Source of the DNA: Paenibacillus sp. VTT E-133291
Lineage (GTDB): Bacteria; Bacillota; Bacilli; Paenibacillales; Paenibacillaceae
DNA: 64,000 nt
NCBI RefSeq assembly: GCF_002264395.1
Contig: NZ_NFVA01000034.1
Coordinates: 1 to 64,000, forward strand
Reading direction: 5' to 3'
Shown: piece by piece, positions 53,486 through 63,861 of the stretch
Position numbering within the stretch: position 1 is the first letter of the stretch
Layout of the letters: the number at the start of each line of letters is the position of its first letter
Program-made: the position numbers and the translations under genes
The notes under the pieces: model-generated
The model's database searches: none
Seen by the model: the letters and a program-made list of their open reading frames with translations, nothing else
What the model was told of the DNA's origin: nothing

Positions 53486-54028
53486 ATGAGAAATTACATA
53501 AAACCAAAGGTTGATATAGCAATTTCAAAGTTGCTTGAATGTGATCAATATTTACTAAGTCATGATTTGAATGAAAGAACAATTGCCCATAAGTTAGCAG
53601 TATATCTTCAAGAAGAATTTAATGAATATAATGTCGATTGTGAGTATAACAAAAATGTTGATGAAGAAAGCAAAAAGAAAATGATTTATATTTTAGAGCA
53701 AGAATGTCAAAAAATTAAGAAGGAATTCAATAAAGACATTACTGTAGTAGATGACATAGAATACATGGGGCTATCAACTTTTCCAGATATCGTAATTCAT
53801 AAAAGAGGAGAGAATAGTAGCAACCTGTTAATTATAGAGATCAAGAAATCCACAAACAGAATAGATAGATGTTTTGATTTACAAAAATTGAAATGTTACA
53901 CAGATAGTTCACGCTACAATAACCTTTGCTATGCTTGGGGATTATTTATTGAATTCGAAACTGGTAGAAAGAATCCTGAAGAACCTGGAGTAATATGGTA
54001 TAAAGATGGTCAAAGAATCAAAGATTAG
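53486..54028 (+). CDS. Cassette gene 4: PD-(D/E)XK-like protein
   Basis: The 180-residue product has a helical N-terminal half (ERTIAHKLAVYLQEEFNEYN, charged) and the nuclease-like core FPDIVIHKRGENSSNLLIIE followed by IKKS: Asp and Glu-x-Lys in the order and spacing of the PD-(D/E)XK fold. A later KLKCYTDSSRYNNLCYAWGL resembles the end of small restriction-like hypothetical proteins. GGGAG lies 8 nt before the ATG. AT-rich. Single-gene nuclease or inactive relative; sites C and D flank it. Confidence 0.7.
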   Translation: MRNYIKPKVDIAISKLLECDQYLLSHDLNERTIAHKLAVYLQEEFNEYNVDCEYNKNVDEESKKKMIYILEQECQKIKKEFNKDITVVDDIEYMGLSTFPDIVIHKRGENSSNLLIIEIKKSTNRIDRCFDLQKLKCYTDSSRYNNLCYAWGLFIEFETGRKNPEEPGVIWYKDGQRIKD

Positions 54029-54030
54029 AT

Positions 54031-54118
54031 ACCTCTTGAGCCTTGATCTGCTGGATAAATTTCGAAGAGGTATTTCAGCAAACACACCCGAATTCACCGG
54101 ATGTCATGAATACAGAAA
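54031..54118. repeat. attC-like element D (degenerate)
   Basis: The right end GAATACAGAAACATTAT (to 54118) matches 15 of 17 bases of the site C end, but its core is ATTAT instead of GTTAT. The inner stem ATACCTCTT/AAGAGGTAT is perfect. No clear left core, so the site is probably damaged. Confidence 0.5.
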
Positions 54119-54189
54119 CATTATCTGAAAGGGACGAAGATCGATTATTGTAGATAAATTCAAAGAATCAATAACCACAGGGGATTTCA

Positions 54190-54345
54190 CTTGAAGAAAT
54201 ATATCATAAGATTGATACATGATATGAATCCCTCACTATTGAATGACAAATTTTATTTTGGCAAGACAGACTTGAGGATCCCGACTTCATGAAATGCGAA
54301 AAATTTTTTTTCGTAAATCTGTACACAGACTCGCTTGCCCGATGA
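54190..54345 (+). pseudogene. Cassette gene 5: decayed open frame
   Basis: One frame reads LEEIYHKIDT-stop-YESLTIE-stop-QILFWQDRLEDPDFMKCE and on to a TGA at 54345. The text looks like former coding sequence but is too short to place. It follows site D, as the cassette model expects. The rest of 54029-54741 holds a hairpin and an 87-bp repeat. Confidence 0.35.
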
Positions 54346-54566
54346 GTGGTTGAGAATCATTAAAGTAATTAAAAAGTTTGATAACAAGTAAAATTTACAT
54401 TGAACCAAAGGAACGTGCTAGTTCAATAAACCAATGGTTGTCTAGGACTTCATTTCTCCAATTCAAGACTGCTGTCGATTGTTATATTGAGCCTAGTCTA
54501 GTACTTTATTTTCTTTAGTTACACTCAAATCGATATTTGCATCTGATTCCGCACAAACACAAGAAA

Positions 54567-54598
54567 GAAGACGCTCAGGAGTTTCCTGGTGTCTTCTG
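54567..54598. terminator. Hairpin, possible terminator
   Basis: GAAGACgctCAGGA pairs with TCCTGgtGTCTTC around a short loop. It lies between the array and the SF0329-type gene, with no strong T-run. Confidence 0.45.
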
Positions 54599-54671
54599 TT
54601 CATTTAGGCTGATATTCGGTGGGTTTTCACACCAATTTTACATCAAGTCAGATCTCATCCATCTGTACCAT
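54585..54671. repeat. 87-bp dispersed repeat, copy 1
   Basis: It aligns without gaps to 63747-63833, about 73 of 87 bases identical; the first 27 bp (from CCTGGTGTCTTCTGTTCATT) are identical. On the minus strand this copy has two internal stops in the frame that is open in copy 2. Confidence 0.7.
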
Positions 54672-54741
54672 CAAGATTTTTAATCTGTACCATATGCGGA
54701 CAGTTTGTCTGCTCATGAATATTCAATGAAGTTATTTATTT

Positions 54742-55311
54742 TTATAATGTACTACGCCTTAGTTCATAAAAATATTGCACAATTGGATGCTTTAACTTCA
54801 TCTTCTCGCTCATGTTTAAAATTCGCTTTTTCCCAACTCGTCTGTCCACTAAAGCTAGAATATTCAATAAGATATCATCGCTTTCTAAGCTCTCCTCTAT
54901 GGAAATAGATAAATACTTAGTAGCTATAACAATAAAATTCGATTTACTTAATGCTGCCTGTGCTGACAAAAGCTCCTTTGCAACTTCTGATATTTTTCTG
55001 CTTCTTGCAATGACTATTAGACGATCCTCCGGGATGATCCCCTTACTATCTTTTCTAACCGCTTCAATGTCTTCATGGTTGATAGGAATTAGAAGATCTG
55101 AATCATTCTTAATCTCCTGCTCCGTCTGATACCATCTAATTGAGCTATTTCTATCATTCATATTAAGTACGTTCTTTTTATCTACCGAAATATAACAATC
55201 CCCTGATTTATCAGGTAAATAACGGTAGCTGCTTGCGCGATATTCAACCCTGCCGTATAACGCAGGACAGAGAAAACTCTCCAGTTGTTGCTTCAATTTG
55301 CTCCAGGACAT
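54742..55311 (-). CDS. SF0329-type protein, unknown function
   Basis: The 189-residue product begins MSWSKLKQQLESFLCPALYG, then RVEYRASSYRYLPDKSGDCY, the text I know as the SF0329 family. It continues with IRWYQTEQEIKNDSD and a C-terminal RILNMSEKMKLKHPIVQYFY. Cytosolic, charged. AGGAGG lies 5 nt before the ATG. It is the only intact copy among three loci of this family in the window (remnants at 14.03 kb and 46.3/48.26 kb). Role unknown. Confidence 0.7.
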   Translation of the reverse strand: MSWSKLKQQLESFLCPALYGRVEYRASSYRYLPDKSGDCYISVDKKNVLNMNDRNSSIRWYQTEQEIKNDSDLLIPINHEDIEAVRKDSKGIIPEDRLIVIARSRKISEVAKELLSAQAALSKSNFIVIATKYLSISIEESLESDDILLNILALVDRRVGKKRILNMSEKMKLKHPIVQYFYELRRSTL

Positions 55312-55446
55312 GTATCCTCCTATGTTTTATGTTATAAATACCTGCTCAGGCAGTCGTTCTATTATACAATACATAATACAATCCCACTAAAACCTGAATA
55401 ATATCTTGATATAATCTAATCCTCTATTTGTCACGTCTACATAGAA

Positions 55447-55495
55447 ACAAGCCGATTAGGTATAGACCCCGTGGTCTGGCACCTAATCGGCTTGT
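55447..55495. terminator. Long perfect hairpin downstream of the DUF4855 gene
   Basis: A perfect 15-bp stem (ACAAGCCGATTAGGT and its complement) with an inner AGACC/GGTCT. No T-run follows directly, so it could be a terminator or an RNA-stability element. Confidence 0.65.
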
Positions 55496-55614
55496 TATGT
55501 TACGCCTCAACCGTGTTTACTTCGGTTATTAGTCTTACTCGGACAGATCATTCGATAACCGGTACAGAAAGTTTCAGCGCGGGTGTATTGCTGCTTGGAT
55601 GAATTATTTATCCA

Positions 55615-58600
55615 TTACTTATCGTGACCTTTACCCGGGTTTTCTTTTGAGTATTCAAAGGTCACTTTTACAGGCTCGCTCATATAGCCAGTCGATAGAT
55701 ACGCCTCATGGGTTCCCTTTAAATTACCCGTAAGTTTGAATGTGAATTGGAAGCTTCCCGCGACTGTACTCTTCGTCTCATCTTCGAGTTGAACCTTGCC
55801 TTTCGGATCAAGCACCATCAACTTCACATTTGTAAGGACGCCATTCATCAGCAATCCATCAATCGTTACTTTTTTCGCTTCCTCGTCAACCTTTACTTGT
55901 ATGCCCTCAATGCTTTTCACGTCTACAGCGCCCGAGAGGTTATAGACACCAAACTCGTAGATGGAATATCCGTAATCGGTTGCTCTTTTTATGCCTTGTA
56001 ACTTCATGTATCTTGCCTTGACCGGGTTGAACTGAATCGTTTCTTTGCCATCATGCGCGGTAATAATTCCGTCATTTGGCATGACATTGATCCAGTTCTG
56101 CTTATCGTTCGACACAAGAAGTTTGTATTTATCGGCACGAGCATATTCCCAATCGATTCGAACCGTATCCATTTCCTTCACTTCATCGAGATCGACCAGG
56201 AACCAAGTATTGTCCACGTATTCGCTCGCCCATCTTGAAGCAGGGAATCCATCGACGGCTTTAGCCGGTGCATAATTCGAATTATTGCCTTCGATCGACG
56301 AAGCTTCTACCGTTTTATTCTGCGCCAAATTGCCTATTAGGTAATAGACGCTTTCCTTCAGCGTATTGTACGCCTCATCTTTTATCGTACCCGCCTTCTT
56401 GAATTCATCCAGCTTTGCATTAAAGCCTTGGAGATACTTGGTGACTTGCGCTGCATCTTTCTCTTCATAGCGCTTCATCATTTCCAAATAATTGTTCAAA
56501 GAACGCACCGTTGCAGAATTCGTAAATTGCTTCGCTGTTTCGAAGCGGTCGACTAGCGCTTTCATGCCAGATGCATTCGTCATTGCTTCGATAACATATG
56601 ACTTTGTCACCATACGCCCCGCGGTAACGGTAATGTTAAGCTCATGCTTGCCAAGCTTGCCTGCAAGCGGAATAACGGTACCCGCTGTATAAGGCTTGCC
56701 GTCATACGTCGCCGTCACTTTCGTCAGACCATCATCCGTTCTAAGCTTCCATGTAAAGGATACGGATTCTGAATCGGGCAGCTTCATCCCGCTCTGGAAC
56801 GGCTTGCCGTTCATCTGCACGTCTACCTCGGAAGGCGGAGCCTCGTTGACCTGATACGTTCCTTTAACAAATTGATACAGCCAGTCGTAAAGAACGCGTG
56901 TCGCTGGATCTTTACTTACCGCGGTGTTATAGACTGCATTGTTGCCTTGATAATACGATTTGAAGCCATCCTTCATGAGCCCTGTCTTCGCACCACTGTT
57001 CAAGTAATCGATATACCGCTCGCGGAACACGCCGTCCGTCAGCATCCGATCATCGAACTCGAGTTCATTGGACATGCCATACTGCTTCGCCAGATTCGCA
57101 GAATCCTCCAAGCGCTCGATATCCGTCGGCTCGAAGAAGTAGTTCGGTTGGATCGTTACCGCATCGAAGCCGACATCCTTCCACATGAACGCTTTATAAG
57201 CGAAGAAATGCGGAATCCAGAAGAACTTCAGGTCCTTGCCGCTAATTTGCATGTCATGCAGGGTGCTGCTCACCGAACGGATCAGATCCGGTCCGGATTG
57301 GCTTGTGCTGATTTGCTCTTCGAACCAGTACATACCTACAAGCTCGAGGTTAGCGTAACCTCTTGCTTCCCATCTCGATTTGACTTGCTGCAGCCACCAT
57401 TGAACTGCTTTTTCACGGTTCGCAAGGGCTTTCTCTTTGCCAACGGAATCATTGAAGCTCAGCGATTCTCCACCTTGTTCAACAGCTCCGAAATTAGTGA
57501 TCGATTCACCTGGATCCGGAATCATGAGGACAACCTTTTCCTTTACGCCAGACTCGTTCAGCGCATCGGATACTTCCTTAGCCGCTGCGTTTAACGCATC
57601 CATATCGCCGCCTGCCGCAAAGGTTTTATCCAGATACCATTTCCAATCTTCCAGATAAGCCCGCCCGCCGAAATCACGACCTGGATTTGGAGAGTTAATG
57701 CCAAGATACAGGACGCCGTCGAAGAGTCGATCCTTAATTTTGCCGTCCTTATCGACATAACTAATGTTCGGAATGATCCGTTCTTTCGTCCAGATGCCTA
57801 GGTCATTCGCATATTGCCCGTTATACAAAAGTCCAAGATGCTCGATACCCGCTGTCGCTTCGCCTGCCGCCAAGAATTTCGGCATTTGCGTTGGAACAGT
57901 TACGGCTCCGGCAGCTTTGCCGTCTTCACCGAGGATTTCAATCTCATCCACGAAGGTCATTGCACGCGTATGCATGGTGAATGTCACTTTCACATAGCGA
58001 GCATACGCGATCTTCGCATCTGGGCCGATCGCTTTAATGCCGTCCTTGCTGCCATCCCACACATAGGTCTCCGTGTATTTGCCGTCATTCCACAGCTTCT
58101 GCGTGGCATTGTCTTTGAGCAGTCCCCAGTTCACCTTGTCATCGGAGACGTACATCGATACCGTGAGTGGAACGAGTACATTGTTCGTTGGCCAATCTTC
58201 GAGGAAATTGGCTTTAATACCCGCGATGGATTTCTTCGCCCCCAAATCAAACACAACTTCGCGTGTCTTACTCAAATGATGTCCAACCCATGCTCCGTCG
58301 GATCTATCGCTTGCCCCATATATACCATCCGTAAGTGTGTTGCCTTCATCCGGATAGGAAGCTTCCGGCTCTTGCGACCACTCATAAGATAAGCCCGCTG
58401 CAAGATTGTGATAAACCGCCCCATACACTGACGCAATAACACCCTCCGTACCCGCTCCCGGCAGGTCTGATGGATTCGTCACCTCGACCGGATCGGCTTC
58501 ACCCGGCGGGTTCGCAGGTGTCTGTTCCTCTGTCTGTGTAGGCGGCAGCGCCTCTTCCGCTTGCGCAATCGGCATCACCGTTACGATCATGATCGCAACC

Positions 58601-58635
58601 ATGACGAGAGCTACCCATTTTCTACTCCTCTTCAT
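55615..58635 (-). CDS. Secreted DUF4855 protein with discoidin (F5/8 type C) domains
   Basis: The 1006-residue product has a signal peptide (MKRSRKWVALVMVAIMIVTV, cut near AQA-EE) and a Pro/Glu/Thr linker. A first discoidin-like region follows at about 80-245 (GIKANFLEDWPTNNV). The DUF4855 domain lies at about 265-620 (LYLGINSPNPGRDFGGRAYL, YWFEEQIS, FFWIPHFFAYKAF, TIQPNYFF). Then come a helical linker and a second discoidin domain near 790-930 (APAKAVDGFPASRWASEYVD). Probably binds or cleaves an extracellular polysaccharide. The ATG at 58635 has GGGAG 10 nt upstream. The YesN/YesM pair lies upstream and may control it. Confidence 0.85.
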   Translation of the reverse strand: MKRSRKWVALVMVAIMIVTVMPIAQAEEALPPTQTEEQTPANPPGEADPVEVTNPSDLPGAGTEGVIASVYGAVYHNLAAGLSYEWSQEPEASYPDEGNTLTDGIYGASDRSDGAWVGHHLSKTREVVFDLGAKKSIAGIKANFLEDWPTNNVLVPLTVSMYVSDDKVNWGLLKDNATQKLWNDGKYTETYVWDGSKDGIKAIGPDAKIAYARYVKVTFTMHTRAMTFVDEIEILGEDGKAAGAVTVPTQMPKFLAAGEATAGIEHLGLLYNGQYANDLGIWTKERIIPNISYVDKDGKIKDRLFDGVLYLGINSPNPGRDFGGRAYLEDWKWYLDKTFAAGGDMDALNAAAKEVSDALNESGVKEKVVLMIPDPGESITNFGAVEQGGESLSFNDSVGKEKALANREKAVQWWLQQVKSRWEARGYANLELVGMYWFEEQISTSQSGPDLIRSVSSTLHDMQISGKDLKFFWIPHFFAYKAFMWKDVGFDAVTIQPNYFFEPTDIERLEDSANLAKQYGMSNELEFDDRMLTDGVFRERYIDYLNSGAKTGLMKDGFKSYYQGNNAVYNTAVSKDPATRVLYDWLYQFVKGTYQVNEAPPSEVDVQMNGKPFQSGMKLPDSESVSFTWKLRTDDGLTKVTATYDGKPYTAGTVIPLAGKLGKHELNITVTAGRMVTKSYVIEAMTNASGMKALVDRFETAKQFTNSATVRSLNNYLEMMKRYEEKDAAQVTKYLQGFNAKLDEFKKAGTIKDEAYNTLKESVYYLIGNLAQNKTVEASSIEGNNSNYAPAKAVDGFPASRWASEYVDNTWFLVDLDEVKEMDTVRIDWEYARADKYKLLVSNDKQNWINVMPNDGIITAHDGKETIQFNPVKARYMKLQGIKRATDYGYSIYEFGVYNLSGAVDVKSIEGIQVKVDEEAKKVTIDGLLMNGVLTNVKLMVLDPKGKVQLEDETKSTVAGSFQFTFKLTGNLKGTHEAYLSTGYMSEPVKVTFEYSKENPGKGHDK

Positions 58636-59038
58636 ATCGTACGAACTCCCTTCTGATTCTTGAGTCAAGAAACATCAATCTCCTAAATGGTATGTGCTTC
58701 CATTTCAGCTTACCTCGATGCTCTTTCCTCCCTTCCGAGATTCCGACACGTCATAGAAGCTTATAACATATGTCAATGTCCTTATAGTAACAGTATGAAA
58801 AGTGGCCTTTCTTTCAAATAGATAATTAATGACATTGGGTATACACTTGTTGACATGAAGGCCTTCACGTCGTGTTTTTATAGGTATAAAGATAGCGCTT
58901 ACCTCCTTAGGTCCTACCCATTTTGTGTCAATGTCCACTAAGCAATCCAACAAATAAAAAAACACAACCCCCTCGAGGTTGCGTCGTGTTTATATATGGT
59001 GACACCTAATTGCTGCGGGGTTCTACTAAATTGATGCT
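58636..59038. other. Intergenic stretch without a supported gene
   Basis: Between the DUF4855 gene and the yesN-like gene lies a terminator (listed separately) and an 86-codon minus frame at 58705-58965. That frame starts inside the terminator and has no ribosome site. I see nothing else. Confidence 0.5.
58953..58990 (-). terminator. Terminator of the yesM-yesN operon
   Basis: ACACaACC pairs with GGTTgcgtcGTGT around CCCCTCGA. TTTTTTATTTG follows on the minus strand. Confidence 0.65.
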
Positions 59039-59827
59039 CTATCCATAACCGAACGGATGCTTTTTGTACTCTAAGGGGCTTGAGCCGACTCTATTTTTGA
59101 ACACACGACTAAAATAGTACTGGCTCTTATACCCTACCTTCACGGCCAGATCCCCGATTTTGATATTCGGCATTACGTCATCCAGAATCTCCTTCGCCTT
59201 CGATATCCGAAGCTCGGTGACATAGTCAAGGAATGAAGCACCGATTTCTTGCTTCATACGCTTGCTAAGATAGGTTGGGTTGATATGAAATAGCGATGCT
59301 ACTCGAGTAATAGACAGCTCCGGATCCTGATAATGACTGTCAATATACTCGGTCACTTTTTGGATAAGCACTGTTCCATCCCCTGTATACCCGGAAAGCC
59401 CCAGCTCCTTATCCACCCTGCTTTCATGTGAATGCAAAGGATATTTTGCCTGAAGATGTTCATCGATCCGATGAAGCAGCTTGTTCAGATCACTCTTCGG
59501 CACAGGTTTCAATATATAATCGAATGCTTGCAGTTGCACGGCTTGACGCGCATATTCAAAGTTATCGTAGCCGCTGATGATGACAATTAGAACCGACGGG
59601 CAGCGTTCGCGCAATATATTTATCAGATCGAGTCCATTCATATTCGGCATGTTGATGTCCACAAGACATACATGTGGTGGGGCTTCCTCCACCATTTTCA
59701 ATGCTTCGTTTGCACTTTTCGCTTCTCCTGCAACTTCAAAAAGATACGGACTCTCCTCAATGTATTGTCGCAAGCCTTTGCGAATGATCGTTTCATCATC
59801 GACGATGACAATCTTCCACATCTTCAT
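59039..59827 (-). CDS. YesN-like response regulator with AraC DNA-binding domain
   Basis: The product of about 262 residues has a receiver domain (IVIVDDETIIRKGL, phospho-acceptor Asp in VCLVDINMPNMNG, then VIIISGYDNFEYAR). A linker and an AraC double helix-turn-helix follow (SITRVASLFHINPTYLSKRM, KIGDLAVKVGYKSQYYFSRV). The frame is open to 59875; AAGGGGAG before the ATG at 59827 supports that start. It overlaps the 3' end of the sensor gene by 32 bp, so the two are translated together. Targets are probably sugar-uptake or exopolysaccharide genes. Confidence 0.9.
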   Translation of the reverse strand: MKMWKIVIVDDETIIRKGLRQYIEESPYLFEVAGEAKSANEALKMVEEAPPHVCLVDINMPNMNGLDLINILRERCPSVLIVIISGYDNFEYARQAVQLQAFDYILKPVPKSDLNKLLHRIDEHLQAKYPLHSHESRVDKELGLSGYTGDGTVLIQKVTEYIDSHYQDPELSITRVASLFHINPTYLSKRMKQEIGASFLDYVTELRISKAKEILDDVMPNIKIGDLAVKVGYKSQYYFSRVFKNRVGSSPLEYKKHPFGYG

Positions 59828-61433
59828 TCCGCTCCCCTTCCAAAGGTATTCGAATGACCATAACGGTAATGCCATCTTCGCTCTTTACTGCAAGACCATA
59901 TGGCACCCCGTAAGCTAGTCGAATGCGATGGTTTACACTGTATAGTCCAAAGCCTATGGCAGAACGATCATATTTATCATCAAGAAGGGCTTGATTCATC
60001 TGTTCAAGCTTCTCTTCAGGAATCATAACCCCATTATTTTTAACCTTAATGACCAAATAATCGACCTGTTTATATGCTGTAATCGAAATTTTGCACTTTT
60101 GATCCCCAAGTGGCTTAATCCCGTGATAAATCGCATTTTCCACCAACGGCTGCAGCATGAAGCGAACGACTTGGCACTGAGCAAGCTTTTCATCATATCG
60201 AAGCTCGTAGTCCAGAATCTCCTCATATCGCACGCCTTGAATATGAAGATAACTCTCGACATGGTACAACTCCTGATCAAGCAGAATGTAGGGACTGCCT
60301 GTGCCAAGCCCTAATCGGAAATATGCGCTAAGCGCTTCCACCATCTCCACCACATTGTCTGCTCCATGTTCCGTTGCCATCCACTGGATCGTATCCAATG
60401 TGTTGTATAAAAAGTGAGGCTTGATCTGCTCATGAATCAGTCTGAGTTCCATCTCCTTTCGGTCCTGCTCCACAGCGTATAATTGAACAAGCATGTCATT
60501 GAAGCTTCGCCCAAGATCGCCGATCTCATCCGAGCGCGTAACATCTGCCCGTATGGTTTGGTTCCCGTTCTGCACATTTTCCATTACCTGGCGAAGCGAC
60601 TGAATGGGACGAATAATGGATGAAGCAAGCAGCATCAGAAAGACGATAAACGCACTACCGATAAGAACGCCTACCAGCAATGCAGTCCGCTGGGTTTTGA
60701 TCACCGCTAGCGATAGACTTGAATTCGGCACTTCGAGTACGAGCTTCCAGCCTTCCACATTTTGAATTGGAGCCTCAAATACACTCATGTTCTTCTTATC
60801 TGCTGCATCCTCCGCTCCATCTCCTTCACCCAGCTCTCTGCAATCGATGATAAGCTGGCCTGACTGGTCATATAGCATTACATCTTGAGCAATCTCCTTC
60901 ATCTTCTTGACGGAGACGGCTGCGGCAATATAAGCTACCTCATCATTCACCGATGGATTCACACGATAGAGAATGACGACGATTTCAGCTGCATTCGCTT
61001 TGGATACGATCGGATTGCTCACCACATAATTGGAATCTGAATTTAGCAGTAGTTTTCGATAGTAGGGTCGGTTTAGTATCGAAAAAGGCTTGTCACTTGC
61101 TGACCAGGAATTTCCGTGAATATCCACCACGCGTATGGATTCGTACTCTACTTGCTTTTTCGCCTCGAACTTATTGATCTCTTGCAGCAATTCATCCCGT
61201 GTCCAATGATGGTCCGAAGCTAGAGAAGCAAGCATGTCTATCTCACCGATGCGCTGATTAAACCAATAATCGATCTGGTCACTGCGTGCAGTAACCACTT
61301 GCTGCGTTAAGTTCTTATTCAAAGGGACAACCGTATGGTTCATCTCAAAATATATTGTTACAAGCAATGCAACGAACAGCAGCAAGAAGCAGCCTCCTGC
61401 GATTAACGTAATTTTTAAGTGAATTGTTTTCAT
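59796..61433 (-). CDS. YesM-like sensor histidine kinase
   Basis: The product of about 545 residues has a transmembrane helix near residues 5-28, an extracellular dCache-type sensor to about 245, a second helix (VLIGSAFIVFLMLLA) and a HAMP linker (IIRPIQSLRQVMENVQNG). The His_kinase domain has IHEQIKPHFLYNTLDTIQWM, and the ATPase part has VENAIYHGI and GFGLYSVNHRIRLAYG. The start is ATG 61433 or 61442; GAAGGG spacing favours 61433. It works with the overlapping YesN-like regulator. The ligand is unknown, commonly an oligosaccharide in this family. Confidence 0.9.
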   Translation of the reverse strand: MKTIHLKITLIAGGCFLLLFVALLVTIYFEMNHTVVPLNKNLTQQVVTARSDQIDYWFNQRIGEIDMLASLASDHHWTRDELLQEINKFEAKKQVEYESIRVVDIHGNSWSASDKPFSILNRPYYRKLLLNSDSNYVVSNPIVSKANAAEIVVILYRVNPSVNDEVAYIAAAVSVKKMKEIAQDVMLYDQSGQLIIDCRELGEGDGAEDAADKKNMSVFEAPIQNVEGWKLVLEVPNSSLSLAVIKTQRTALLVGVLIGSAFIVFLMLLASSIIRPIQSLRQVMENVQNGNQTIRADVTRSDEIGDLGRSFNDMLVQLYAVEQDRKEMELRLIHEQIKPHFLYNTLDTIQWMATEHGADNVVEMVEALSAYFRLGLGTGSPYILLDQELYHVESYLHIQGVRYEEILDYELRYDEKLAQCQVVRFMLQPLVENAIYHGIKPLGDQKCKISITAYKQVDYLVIKVKNNGVMIPEEKLEQMNQALLDDKYDRSAIGFGLYSVNHRIRLAYGVPYGLAVKSEDGITVMVIRIPLEGERNEDVEDCHRR

Positions 61434-61600
61434 TGTAATCATAGCCCTTCACAATATCCGTTTCTTACATGCCCGAAAAAGACAAAAAAACGCTAATCTG
61501 TGCAAATACATAATGCTGTACTAAATCTATAATAGGTCTTGTGCATATTTTCACATGAAATACTATTCATGTCTAGGCTAGAGATAAAGGATTTGCCTAG

Positions 61601-63448
<1,848 letters not shown>

Positions 63449-63557
63449 TCTTATGTTTGTGCAACTGCTCTATTAATAAGTTAGCCTTATAAACGTGCAA
63501 GATAGTTTGTAGAGTGCAGGTTGACTGCTAACTTTCAAGCTGCACTCTATGACATAA

Positions 63558-63596
63558 TAAACCGCCCTGTCCGCAAATTGCGAACAGGGCGGTTTA
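63558..63596 (+). terminator. Terminator after the flavocytochrome gene
   Basis: The 13-bp perfect stem TAAACCGCCCTGT/ACAGGGCGGTTTA has an inner CGC/GCG and is followed by a weak T-rich run. It lies about 110 bp past the stop. Confidence 0.8.
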
Positions 63597-63746
63597 TTTA
63601 TGGTGGAGCCTAGGGGCTACGCTCGTCTAACTCGCTGCTCTTTTATCGTTCTCCGCTAGTGGAAAAATTACCCATTTATTTTCTGGTACTATTACTAAAA
63701 CTATAGCAATGATTTAGTGTCTACTTGACAAGGAGCACTTCAACTG

Positions 63747-63833
63747 CCTGGTGTCTTCTGTTCATTTAGGCTGGAACTCGATGGATTTCCATATCAATTT
63801 CAAATCAAGTCTGATCTCCGTCATCTGTACCAT
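63747..63833. repeat. 87-bp dispersed repeat, copy 2
   Basis: It is about 84% identical to 54585-54671. On the minus strand it encodes an open 23-codon frame (MVQMTEIRLDLKLIWKSIEF, then QPK and stop), which hints that the repeat derives from a coding end. The source is unknown. Confidence 0.65.
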
Positions 63834-63861
63834 ATTGAAAATCCAAGTGAATAAAAGGGTT

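Noticed and set aside
50770..54118. CRISPR array as explanation of the spaced repeats
   Set aside because: The repeats are 90-160 bp, divergent and palindromic, spaced by whole genes; no short identical repeats.
56872..57594. 240-codon plus-strand frame inside the DUF4855 gene
   Set aside because: It is antisense to a strongly supported secreted protein and has no family features.
57814..58392. 192-codon plus-strand frame inside the DUF4855 gene
   Set aside because: Shadow of the minus-strand gene; no ribosome site or motif.
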